Shown here: one piece after another, positions 10,191 to 21,394 of the stretch
Layout: each line of letters opens with the position of its first letter
How positions within the stretch are numbered: the stretch's first letter is position 1
Assembly: GCA_033398695.1 (NCBI GenBank)
Contig: CM065818.1
Span: 83,944,092-84,008,091 of the forward strand
DNA from: Orobanche coerulescens
Lineage: Eukaryota > Streptophyta > Magnoliopsida > Lamiales > Orobanchaceae
Direction: 5' to 3'
DNA: 64,000 nucleotides
The notes under the pieces: generated by a model
What the model was told of the DNA's origin: nothing
What the model saw: only the letters and a program-made list of their open reading frames with translations
Database searches by the model: none
Program-made: the position numbers and the translations under genes

Positions 10191-11714
10191 GAAGGAGCTT
10201 GGCGGGAATTCCTTCGACCCGAGATCGAGGTCTGGCTTCAGCGAATTCAGGGACAACTTTGTATGTTAGAGATTTCATCGTCACTTGAGGAGGTAATCAC
10301 AGAGAATCAGAGTTCAGACCCTTCATTGTTGCGCATCCGTGAGGATGTGGCTCAGGGGAAAGCCCCTGGATTCGTGGTCCACGAGGATGGACTTTTGAGG
10401 TTTAAGAACCGGTTGTGCCTACCGGCGAATGACGAGTTGAAAAACTCGATTTTGAGAGAAGCTCATGCTACCCCTTATTCTGTTCACCCGGGGTCTAGCA
10501 AGATGTATAAAGACTTGAAACAAAATTACTGGTGGAGTAATATGAAGCGAGAAGTCGCAGAATTTGTTTCGAGATGCTTAACCTGTCAACAAGTTAAGAT
10601 TGAACATCAGCGACCGGCGGGTATGCTGAAACCTCTTCCTATTCCCGAATGGAAGTGGGAAGACATTTCTATGGATTTCATCACGAGCTTGCCGACGAGT
10701 CGTCGTGGCATGAATAGGATCTGGGTGATTGTGGACCGCTTAACTAAATCAGCTCATTTTCTTGAGATCAAGGATACGTGGGGTCCCGAGAGACTGGCCC
10801 AGGTATTCATCAAGGAGATAGTAAGACTGCACGATACTCCTAAGAGTATCGTTTCCGATCGTGACTGACGGTTTGTGTCACATTTTTGGAAATCAGTTCA
10901 TCGTGCTATGGGAACTCAGCTTAATCTCAGTACTGCCTTTCATCCTCAGTCCGACGGACAATCAGAGAGGACTATTCAGACATTAGAGGACATGTTGAGA
11001 GCTTGCGTCCTCGATTGGAAGGACGATTGGGAAGCCCAACTACCGTTGATCGAGTTCACGTGTAATAATAGTTGGCATGCTTCCATTAAGATGGCACCTT
11101 ACGAGGCCTTGTACGGTCGTCGTTGTCGATCTCCTTTGTGTTGGGATGACTTGTCAGAATCAATCGGCACCGAGCCCGATATGCTTATAGCCGCCCGGGA
11201 GAAGGTAGCTTTGATCAAGAGTCGTATGTTGACAGCTCAGAGTCGACAGAAATCATATGCAGATAATCGTCGTCGACCACTAGAGTTCGAGACGGGTGAC
11301 CACGTTTTGGTCAAGGTATCCCCGAGTCGAGGTATTTTCCGTTTCGGAAAACGGGGGAAGTTGAGTCCGAGATTCATTGGACCGTTTGAAGTTTTGGATC
11401 GAGTAGGCGAGTTAGCTTATCGAATGGCTTTACCTCCGGCTTTGAGCCGAATTCATAATGTGTTTCATGTCTCTCAGTTGCGAAAGTATGTTTCCGACCC
11501 GAGTCACATACTGCAGTTCGACGAAATCGAGATCGCCGACGACCATTCATATGAGGAGCGTCCTATACGAGTCTTAGAGCGGCGAATTAAACAGTTGAGA
11601 AATAAGTCGATTCCTTTGGTCAAGATTCAGTGGTCCAGACACGGAGTCGAAGAGGCTACTTGGGAAACCGAGGATAGTATGCGGGAGAGTTATCCCGAGT
11701 TGTTTGACCCTTAG
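10191..11714 (+). pseudogene. Integrase of Tekay-2 with chromodomain-like tail
   Basis: In phase with RT. The HHCC zinc finger is at about 10460-10590 (HATPYSVHPG ... CLTCQQ). Catalytic aspartates lie in ISMDFITSLP and IVSDRD, and the glutamate in DGQSERTIQ. GPY/F module KLSPRFIGPFEVL and the tail VKIQWSRHGVEEATWETED end at 11714. A TGA at 10866-10868, directly after the second catalytic Asp, breaks it. Confidence 0.9.
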
Positions 11715-11731
11715 TTTCGGGGACGAAACTC

Positions 11732-11748
11732 TTTTAAGGGGGGGTGTG
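11732..11748 (+). promoter_or_regulatory. Polypurine tract of Tekay-2
   Basis: TTTTAAGGGGGGGTGTG directly precedes the 3' LTR start TGTAATACCC, after the conserved TTTCGGGGACGAAACTC. Confidence 0.8.
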
Positions 11749-14084
11749 TGTAATACCCGGTTGTAATTCATTCATTTTTATTCAGTAATTATCAGTTTGT
11801 AATTGTCACTCAGTGTATTTTCACTCAATTATAATCATTCATCAATCATGTTCATTCACCGTGTTCACCGTTCGGAAAAACTTCGAGTTGTGTATCGTTA
11901 TTGTTCATTGTTTCAACTTTCCTCATATGAGTTCGACTTTGTTACATCACCATTAATTTTTGGTAACTCCAAAAATTCTAAATCTTTGCAATATTATAGA
12001 GCATCGAGTTAGCTTTCCAATGTTTCAAACGGTGAGTCAATCCGAGTCCGGACGAGAGAGTTATGGTCGTTTTAGCTCACCCGCTCATTTTTCAGCTTTT
12101 GGCCGATCACTGCCGACCGGACTCGGTCGTGTCGTCCGACACGGCCCGTGCCGTACTCGTCCGGAAATGCCGAAGTATCTGCCCACAGGACTCGACCGTG
12201 TCGTTTGGCACGGCCGAGTCGAACTCTTCCGGATAAGCCAAATCCGACTGCCCACACGCCCGACCGTGTCCCAGGACACGGTCGAGTCATGCCAAGTCGC
12301 TGTCGGACGGGTCACTATCGGAAGGCCCTCCGCGCCGCGACCGTGTCAAGCAGGACACGGTCGAGTCCCTGTCGGCCAGCTGTGCGACACGACCGTGCCG
12401 ATCGGCACGGGCCGTGTCCGGCAGGGTAGTCAACCCCTATAAATTCATTTTTTGAGCATTTCAGCTCATTTCTTCCCCTTTTCTTCACCTACAACCGAGA
12501 GAGAGAGCTTGAGGGAGGGTTTTTCCTTCACAAATCATTTGAGTGTTTGATTTTCTTCATCTCCTTTCGATCGTTAAGCCCGGATAATCAATCTAACGCG
12601 TGTTCTTCGGATTAAAATACTTGGATCTTCAAAGGTAATATTCTTCAACACCTTGGATTTCGACTTTTGTGTTGAGTTATAATCATGTTATATGAAGGGA
12701 TATGTACATGATTATGAGTTTGTATAAGGATTCATTGGATTATTGAGGAATTATTCAAGAACACCTTGAATATCGAGTTGGAGTTGGGGATTTTCGACTA
12801 ATTGTTGTTATAATCACGTTTTTGGATATTCATAACGGATCATTGATCGTATTGGAGATGTTTTGTTGGTTTAAAACACTTCTTGGGGGATTTGATATTG
12901 GTATATTGAGGTTTGATTGTAAACAATCGGAGTTTGGCCACAACGTATTCGATATAATGCCCCAATGAATTTAGTTTAATCGTATCGACGTTTTGAGTTC
13001 GTTATATTCGTGTTTGATTCGTATATTGAACGGGTTGTTGGATATTGTATAATTCAAGGTTGTTCGAGCGACCGATATCTCAATTAGGACGTCGTTCGTG
13101 GAAGGATAATTGTCACCGGTATTGTGTAAGTTAATTCTTACTCGGTTAAAAGGATATTCATTCCTTTTGTTGTTGATCATTCATAATCATAACTCATTCA
13201 TCATTGTATTAATCATATTGAGACTTGTAATTGTTGAATAATCACTTCATTAACGGGAACGGCGGTTCCAATCATTCCATTGAAACTATCAATCACTTCA
13301 TTATTACTCTCATCTCGGTGAGTCATTCTTGACTTTGACAGATTAATATTTATTCATTGATATTCAGTACGGTCATTCTTGTTCATATGACCTTCTGGGT
13401 TCATATTGCGTGGCCGGGTGCGGATGTGTGGAATTTTTAGTCGGGCACGTTATGGCCATGTATTGGGAGTGATACATTGGACTGTGCACACGGTAACAGA
13501 TTACCTCCGTGAGACTAATTAGGTACAAGGACGGGTGTGTCCGGTCATTCGTCTTGTACACTTGCACAGAACACTACGGGCGTACTATGATACCCCTCTT
13601 CAGCGTAATTCATAACTAAGGATAATTCATAACTTCAGATATATATCATGATTGTGTATTTTCAACCCTTGAGGATTGTTGTTCTGTATAACTGACCCCG
13701 TTTGGGGATATTTGTTTCTCAGGTCATGGCAAGGCAAAGGCACAGGGAGAGCACGTTGACGGCGAGAGTCCCAATGATACTAGAAGGGGGCCCCGATGCT
13801 CGATCACTTATTCAGTCATTTATGTTTCCCTTATTTATTCCGCTGCAGACATTCCGTTTGAATACTCGTTTCATTCAGTGTTGTGTATTTTATCGTCACA
13901 TAAGATACACATGTATTCTATTTTATCCTGGGTGTGTTGTATGAAACTCCTAATCGGAGTAATTGATGTTGTAATGTGGTTCGGTACTACATTTACCCTG
14001 TGTAATTCATCCTTTTTCATTTGCCTGGTGGGTCCCAGTCGGGGTCCACGGCACTGTAATATCCGCCTAGTTTGGGGTGTTACA
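11749..14084 (+). repeat. 3' LTR of Tekay-2
   Basis: 2336 bp, TGTAATACCC to GTGTTACA, followed by the target duplication CCTCG. Lacks a 17-bp stretch present in the 5' LTR near 5030 and two GA units near 4845. Carries the same hairpin array and TATA box. Confidence 0.95.
12120..12418 (+). repeat. GACACGG hairpin array in U3 (3' LTR of Tekay-2)
   Basis: Same five hairpins as in the 5' LTR at a constant offset of 7658 bp, with only a few substitutions in linkers. TATAAAT follows at 12438-12444. Confidence 0.85.
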
Positions 14085-14089
14085 CCTCG

Positions 14090-15974
14090 GGGTGCCGAAC
14101 AAGACTCGTCGCAACCTGGCAAAATGGTGCTGGGTCCGCGGAGCGTGGAGGTCGGCGTCGAGTGATAGGCCGGAGGAAGAGTTGGAGATCCCTACCAATT
14201 TTCGGGAGAGGATTCCGAGTAAGGGTTTTAACTCTCCCTTTGATCGAACTCGTCTTGGACTGATCTAATTTTGTTTCCTTTTTGCAGGATCCCTTGTTCC
14301 ACCGATCGGCGATCTCCCCTTTGATTTCTTGATCGTCTGGGAGCGAATTCGCACCTTGCCGGACTCCTACATCGACGTTCGCTCACTCGGCCACGAACTT
14401 CATCGGTTGGGGGCTCGATTGTTTTGCTTCCATCGTCTTCTGAAAGCTCCAGGTATAAATTTTATTTCCTCTTCCTTGCTTGACGATCGTCTAATTGAAA
14501 GAGGTGTTTAACTTGTCTGAATTTCCTCTTTAGCAGAGATTCATTCCCCGCTACGCCGAGCCACCGCAAGAGATCGCAATGTCGAACCCCCGACTGTTGG
14601 GTCGCCTTCACCAGGGAAAGAAAGCGGGTCATGCCCCTGCGACGACGTCTCGTCCCATCCCCGCGGTGAGGCCAGCTACGGTGTCGGTCGTCGAGCCGGA
14701 AGTTCAGGAGGAAGAGCAACTCCAGCGCAACCGCAAGAGGCGGAGGCCGGAGGGGTCCCTACCGACTGTCGAGGCGGAAGTATCTATTTTGGAGCCGCCA
14801 GTTGCCGCTGCTCCTATCTCCGTTGTTCCGATGGTGGAGGGATCCGGCTCCAGGTCCTCGACCGGCTTCCTAAAAACTGCGGTGATCGCCGAAGCTAAAA
14901 CTCCTCGGGGCAAACCCTATTTTGGCCGCGACCCCGAGTTGGTCAACAGGTAAGACCGATTTGGTCTTTCTGAGTTGGGCTTATTTGTGCAAGGCATATG
15001 CTGACTCCTTTGTCCTCATTTATTTGCGTTGCAGGATCCGTCTTGCCGATCCGGACATCTCGCCGATGGTGCTGGACTTCTTGGCGAGCAAGTCTCCTCG
15101 CCAGTCCCTCGAAGCCCCTTCTTATGTCTTCCGGGCCATCACCTCCTTGCCTAAGGCTTGGACGACCGATCTCGCCGCGATTGCTCGTCGGCGGTCTGGG
15201 GATGCCATGCAGGCGACCCTCGCCCTTACTCTCCAGGCGGCGATGATGGCCATCCAAGCCGCCAAGGATTATGAGGGGCGACCCTCTAATGCTCGCCTCC
15301 ATCAAGATCTTGAGGCCGCTCGGAGCCAGAACGCCGACTTCGCGAACCAGATCCAGGCCATGGAGAAGGAATACTTAGAGACGGCCAAACGAGCCAAGCA
15401 GGACCTCGATCGAATGAAGCAGGAGCTTAGCCGGTCCAAGGAGGTGGCCGATTGGTTCCGCGACCAGGTGACGGAAGCTCGCCGGATGCATTCGGCCTCG
15501 CAAGAGGAGGCGACCGGGCTGAAGGCGACAATGGATCGGCTCAACAGCGAACTGGAGAAGGCGAAGGGAGAGCTGGAGACAGCAAAGGGAGAACTGGCCG
15601 CCAAGGTGGTCGAGCTAGCAGATGCTGAGAAGACGACTTCGGATTTGAAAGGTCAGATCAGGGCGATCGAGACCGATCCCTACCTTAATGTGGCACTTGT
15701 CGGCGAGTTCACCTTCTATATGGCCTACGTTGATGCTGTCCGAGCTGCCAAGAAGGTAGGGATCGAGGTCGGTCCTATGATGGAGAGCTTCAAGTCCTGT
15801 GCACTCGAGCACCCTTTGCATCTGGAATTTTCCCTGCCGATCCTCGACCTCACCGACTTGAGTATCGACTTGAGTTGGTATCCTTTCCCGGATAAACTCA
15901 TTTATCCTGAGGCCGATGAGGGAGCGCGTGCCGATCCGCCACCTGAGGGCGAAGACCAGCCGGGGGGAGCCTGA
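14090..15974 (+). pseudogene. Antisense accessory gene of element A, later exons
   Basis: Continues the gene begun at 3268. The exon to 14218 ends at a GTAAGG donor; the acceptor TTTTTGCAG ends at 14287, and the next exon (to 14452) joins in phase (SLVPPIGDLPFDFLIVWERI). A third exon runs from about 14537 to 14949 (Pro-rich with basic RNRKRRRPEG); the phase of the second junction does not fit cleanly, so an indel may be present. A fourth exon, 15035-15974, joins in phase and encodes a long charged coiled coil (about 15290-15660, many KAKGELETAKGEL-type repeats) ending QPGGA. Multi-exon structure on the strand opposite to gag-pol fits the extra ORFs described in Tat elements. Function unknown. 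Confidence 0.65.
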
Positions 15975-16805
15975 GCGATTTTTATCTTCCTTCGCTTTGT
16001 AATTTTCTGCTTTTTCTTCTATTGCCTTCGGGCTTGTATTTGTACGAATTTCTTGATTTGAATAAAATACTCCTTTTTCGCATCAAATTCTTTACATGTA
16101 CGATCACCTTTGAATGGTTTCATGTGAATTTATACAAGTGTGTATATAATTGCTTCTGATGTCTTGTTCGCCTGATCGATTGTTTGAATGTTGAATGTAT
16201 TGACATGCTTGGAAATTCTTACTTGTAAATATTGTCGAACAAAACCGATCGTCCTGCGTGTGTTTGAACGAAGCCGATCGGGTACGGTGATACCTTCCTT
16301 CCGATCGCATTTAGGACTAGCTCCACTTCTTTGCCCCTTGTTTTTGTTTACTTATTGTAAGTATGGGAACAAAAATAGTATGTTTGGTGAGCTATATTTA
16401 GTTTTCCCGACTCTGAGAAACCGTGTACGGTCGCGGAGTTCGATGGACCGACCTCCGTAGCCATGTCTTTATGTGCGAAGGATTGTCCCGCGACTCACAT
16501 TTTTGTTAGAGTCTTCCGTTAGATTGCGCCCGCCTTGTATTTAAACGAAAGGCGAGCGGTCTTGGTCTGGAGGAGTCCTTGCACGGGGTGTCGTCGGTTT
16601 AGTCGACTCCACGTCCGTGGCTTGTTAGCACTTTTTTACCTCGGGTCGGCATGTTAGATGGCGACCCTCGACGGTATACGTTGTGATGGGGTAGGGACGC
16701 GCCGCCTTGTCCGGGTACATTATGTTAGATGATGTACTTTGAGGGCGCGCGAACGTGTCCACAGCTTTGTTTGGAGGGTCCTTCGGCTACGCCCGCCTCG
16801 TATTT
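15975..16805 (+). other. Non-coding spacer of element A after the antisense gene
   Basis: Contains the likely 3' end of the antisense gene (AATAAAATA near 16060 could serve as a poly(A) signal). From about 16400 it carries internal repeats on the theme 'CGCCCGCCTTGTATTTAAACGAA ... GGTATACG' that recur at 24494-24700 and in element B at 40840-41390. No coding frame recognised. Confidence 0.6.
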
Positions 16806-17585
16806 CACTACCAAAAAAAGTACTTTAGCCGACGACCCGAAAAAAAACGGCCGACGACTATAAAGTGTCGTCGGCTAAACTTCGAACTTTAGCCGACGAC
16901 TCAGTTTGCCGTCGGCTAAAGGGTTTTAGCCGACGACTTGGCGGAGGTCGTCGGCTAAATGTCGAAATAGTCGTCGGCTATATTAAAGAGGTTTAGCCGA
17001 CGACCGATATAACGTTTGGCCGACCGAAAAAAAAAATAATATACTTTAGCCGACGACCTAGATCTAGGTCGGCTAAACTCCTTCGAATAAAAATAATATT
17101 GTAATAGTTTAGCCGACGACCTAGATCGAGGTCGTCGGCTAAACACTTTTTAAAAATAAAAAAATAATATATTTTAGCCGACGACCTAGATCTAGGTCGC
17201 TGCCAAACTCCTTCCGATAAAAAATAATATTGTAATGGTTTAGCCGCGACCAAGATCGAGGTCGGCGGCTAAACACTTTTTAAGAAAAAATAATATACTT
17301 TAGCCACGACTTAGATCTAGGTCGTCGCTAAACTCCTCCCCAAAAAAATATTGTAATGGTTTAGCCGCGACCTAGATCGAGGTCGGCGGCTAAACACTTT
17401 TTCGAAAAAATAATATACTTTTAGCCGACGACCTAGATCTAGGTCGTGCTAAAGTCCTTCGAAAAAAATAATATTGTAATGGTTTAGCCGATGACCTAGA
17501 TCGAGGTCGCCGCTAAACATTTTTTCAAGAAAAAATAAATAATATACTTTAGCGACGACCTAGATCTAGGTCGTGCTAAACCTCC
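16806..17585 (+). repeat. Left subterminal repeat region of CACTA-1
   Basis: Dozens of direct and inverted copies of TTTAGCCGACGAC. From 17045 to 17580 nine copies of a longer palindrome, TTTAGCCGACGACCTAGATC and its complement, recur every 60-65 bp. Cores alternate between CTAGATCTAGG and CTAGATCGAGG, with alternating AT-rich linkers, making a two-part higher-order unit of about 125 bp. In this superfamily such subterminal repeats bind the TnpA protein. Confidence 0.9.
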
Positions 17586-17962
17586 AAGTGAAAATTATTT
17601 ATAGTTCAGGGAACACCAACCCAATCTTGCCCTCTCCCCGCTAAAGAGCACATTTCTATTCCCGATTCTCGATTATTCCCGAAAAAGCTTGTGAGTTGCT
17701 ACTTTGAGTTGTGCTAGCTGGAGTGACGAAGGTTTCTACCGGTTGTTATAATCACCATTTCGATTAAGGTATGTATTTTATTGTATTTTTTATTGTGATT
17801 TCGAAACTTTGTATTATTCATGTTACATTCGACAGCTTTTATGTAAAACGATTAAGTTTTATGATGATAATCATTATGATTAATTGTTTGTTGTGATTTC
17901 ATTTATAATTTGAATAATATTAGTTAGTTGGATTAATATTGGAAAATGTATACATTTTCAGG

Positions 17963-20558
17963 ATGGATAAGAGTTGGATTGGGTTACGAAAATGGGATCC
18001 AAGTGTAATGGATGGGATGAAGCAGTTTATGAGATTTGTAAAAGAGCACGACAGTGGTAATACGTTGCACTATTGTCCATGTAATAAATGTAGATGTCGC
18101 AGTGATATGTTTCGTTTTCCATTTGATGAGGTGTGGGAACACCTAAAGAAGAATGGTTTTTGGAGTAATTATACATGTTGGATATACCACGGTAAAGCAC
18201 CAAATTCTGTTATTCCGTATGATCATGGACAATTTAGTGGTAACGACGGGTTCACCGATCCGAAGAGGAGGTTGATTGATGATGTGTTTGGTTTTTCCGA
18301 GACGTTTGTACCAACTGAGCAAATGCCAAGACCCCGTAGACCGTTGCCTTGCAATACTGCTGGGCTTGACAGGTACAATAAGCTAATTCAACTCCAACAG
18401 ACCCCTCTATACCCAGGGTGTAACATGATTGTTCTTGATTGTGTCATGGAAACGATGAGATTAAAGGTGGAAAACAAATCATCCATCAAGTCTGTAGATG
18501 ATTAATTGGATCTTACGAGTAATATGCTTCCACAGGGTCATCATCTTCCTAATACATATTCAAAAATGAGACGAATTTTGAAAGATCTTGGTCTTTCCTA
18601 CATAAAGATCCACGTCTGAATGTATGATTGTGTTCTATTCTGGGGGCATCCTAATGAAGACCTCACGAGATGTCCTGTATGTGATACAGAGAGATATAGG
18701 ATCACTCCTTCTGGAAAAGAGAAACCAGTGAAGGTACTTTGGTATTTTCCACTGAAGGACAGGTTGGAACGACTTTTTATGTCTCCTCACACGGCAAAAG
18801 TAATGAGATGGCATGCCGAGCCGCGCACTAATGACAGGGATACTATGATACACCCTTCATATGGAGAAGTGTGGAAGCATATAGATAGGGAGTATCCGAA
18901 TTTTTCTTCAGAAATCCGAAATGTGAGGCTCGGGATTGCATCTAATGGTTTCAACCCTTTTGGTAACATGTGTCTTTCATATACCATATGGCCTGTTGTA
19001 GTGATTCCTTACAATCTTCCTCCGTGGATGTGTATACGGAAGGAGTATAATATGTTGACCTTGTTAGTCCCGGGGCCGGGATATCCGGGAAATTGTATCG
19101 ATGTGTATATGAGACCTTTGATAGAGGAGCTGAAATTGTTGTGGGAGCAAGGTCATCCCACGTACGACAGTTACTCGTCCGAGACGTTTGTATCGGCACT
19201 ATTAGTGATTTTCCTGCATATGGAATGCTGTCTGGATCTGTTATTAGCAGATATAGAGGTCGTCCAGTGTGTTTGAATGCAGATTGTGCTAGGTACCACT
19301 GTAGGAAAGTTATCCGAATGCGTCATCGGATATGGCTTGAGAGGGAACATGAGTGGCGTATGGATGCTGCAGCATTTGATGGCACTGTAGAAATGGGCGA
19401 GCCACCACGACAGTGGAAAGGTGATGAAATACTATCAATGCTTAATGAGTACGATTTTGGTCAGCTTAGCAACCATCCTGATGTGATTGCAACAACCCCT
19501 GAAAGTCCCGACAGGTATAAGTATTGGTCGCACAAAATTATATTCTGGGAATTGCCTTACTGGTCGAAGTTACTGATAAGGAACTTCTTGGATGTCATGC
19601 ACATTGAAAAGAATGTTTGCGAAAGTGTGGTTGGGACAACCTTAGGTTGGGATGGAAAGACCAAAGACGGGCCAAAAGCACGCAAAGGTTTGGAAGAAAT
19701 GAGCATAAGAAAACATTTGCGGTTGAAAACTGTCAAGGGAAAACAAAAAATGCCTAAGGCAGCTTACACCATCATCGCGAGCGTAGAATCGAGATATTTT
19801 GCTGGATAAAGACTGCTAGGTATCCTACCGGGTATGCTGGAAATGTAGGAAGATGTGTTAATTTTAGGGAGAACAAGTTAACTGGTTTGAAGAGTCATGA
19901 TTGTCATATCCTACTCCAACGCCTATTTCCGGTATTTATTCGACCGTACTTACCAAAACAGGTGGTCGAGCCGTGTGTTGCATTGTCAAGATTTTTCCAG
20001 AAATTATGTATGAGAGAAGTCAAGAGATCTGATTTGCGTAAAATGCAAGATGAGATCATCTATATCTTGTGCAAGTTTGAGCGAATATTTCCTCCAAACT
20101 TTTTTGACCTCATGCCTCACCTCATGATCCACCTTGCCAGGCAGTTATTGGTCACTGGTCCAGTGCACTACACGTGGATGTACCCGATTGAAAGGTAACA
20201 TAATTTTGTATGATATATATCATATATATTGTCAAATTAAGTATGATTTTTAACACAATGACAATATTACAGGCAACTCGGTAATTACAAAGACTCCGTG
20301 GCCAATAAGTCTGCACTAGAAGGATGCATTGCAGAATCTTACCTTGCGTCGGAGTGTATTACGCATATGAAGTTGTATTTGGGCACCTTCGAGCCCCCTT
20401 CCCGCTCTATTCCAGCAGATAAAATACAATTCAATCTTTCTATCATATCCACTAAGGTTTTCGTTTATGGGAGGTTGCCAGGAAGACAATTAGACCCGTA
20501 CGAGTCACGAATTGCACATTGGTGGATATTGCTCAATTGTCCAGAAGTTCAGTACTAG
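17963..20558 (+). pseudogene. TnpD-like CACTA transposase
   Basis: Begins MDKSWIGLRKWDPSVMDGM with a transposase-associated N-terminal domain (CPCNKCRC zinc-binding motif). The Transposase_21 region spans about 18620-19800 (CPVCDTERY, RWHAEPRT, NLPPWMCIRKEY, LLVPGPGYPGN, IDVYMRPLIEELK, ISDFPAYGMLSG, HIEKNVCESV). A DUF4218-like region follows (19887-20530; KMQDEIIYILCKFERIFPP, MYPIER). An intron 20195-20272 (GT..AG) splits that region. In-frame stops at 18503 and 18617, a frameshift near 19190 and a stop at 19807 make it a pseudogene. It would cut and paste the element. Confidence 0.85.
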
Positions 20559-20716
20559 AAAGACATCCACTTCTCATGCGATATGGTGCGAGGTGACACT
20601 AGATTCCACAATGACACTTTTGCCGACTATTTTGGAGAATGGGTACGTATACATTCAGTTGCTATTGCATTTTGGACTTAATATATTTTTTTACATAAAA
20701 AGTTTATTTACGACAA

Positions 20717-20878
20717 ATGACACACATACAAGATGACGGACACCCTAACTGGTCGCGTGAACTTATGCTTCTTTCTATGAAGCCGGTTATGTCAAGAATT
20801 TATTCGATGGCCAAAGTCAACGATGTCACATTCGTATGCCTTGAGAGAGACCAAAAAAGAAGATGTCAAAATTCTGGG
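20717..20878 (+). pseudogene. C-terminal TnpD fragment
   Basis: HPNWSRELMLLSMKPVMSRI ... VNDVTFVCLERD..RRCQNSGV resembles the stretch between the DUF4218 and DUF4216 regions of CACTA transposases. It is broken off at 20879 by a GC-rich block, and no DUF4216 domain follows. Confidence 0.5.
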
Positions 20879-20962
20879 GTTCCCGCCCGCCGGCCCCGGT
20901 CCCATCGCCCGCCCGCCCGCCCGTCGCCCTCCACCCGTCGCCCGCCATCCCGGCCGCGGTAA
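20879..20962 (+). repeat. CCCGCC-rich low-complexity block
   Basis: About 80 bp made of CCCGCC/CGCCC words in an otherwise AT-rich interior. It truncates the TnpD fragment. No coding sense seen. Confidence 0.6.
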
Positions 20963-21124
20963 CCCTTGTCTTTATTTTTTTTATTTTGTTTTGTTGAATT
21001 TATTGTATTTGTTTGATGAATTTGTTTAGATTATGTGATGAATTAGATAAATTATTTAATGAGTTGTGATACAATTTTTGATGAATTTAGTATTTTCAAT
21101 ATTTTGTGTTTAATGAGTGGTGAA

Positions 21125-21394
21125 TTTGATGAATTTGTTTGAGGAGGAAGGGATTGTATAGCCGGCGCTAATCGAAAGATTAACGTGGTATGGCATTGAT
21201 AATTACTGTTGTGTTGAATTGTGAATTTGATGAATTTGTTTAGATTATTTGATGAATTTGTTTAGAAATATTTGATGAATTTGTTTGAGGAGGAAGGAAT
21301 TTTATAGCCGGCGTTAATCGAAAGATTAACGTGGTATGGCATTGATAATTACTGTTGTGTTGAGTTGTGAATTTGATTTATTTGTTTAGATTAT
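21125..21394 (+). repeat. 146-bp-period duplication upstream of the TnpA-like gene
   Basis: Two near-identical units starting TTTGATGAATTTGTTTGAGG at 21125 and 21271, each holding AGCCGGCG and the inverted repeat TTAATCGAAAGATTAA. The second unit ends at the start codon of the next gene. It may carry promoter elements. Confidence 0.7.

Larger units (their letters stand above)
4091..14084 (+). mobile_element. Tekay-2: complete Ty3/gypsy chromovirus
   Basis: Both LTRs, primer site, gag, protease, RT, RNase H, integrase with chromodomain-like tail and polypurine tract are present in canonical order. Five-base target duplication CCTCG at 4086-4090 and 14085-14089. Length 9994 bp. The LTRs differ by roughly 1-2% by eye plus a 17-bp and a 4-bp indel, so the insertion is recent. 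The coding part nevertheless has several stops and at least one frameshift. It inserted in frame-neutral position into the antisense gene of element A. Confidence 0.95.
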
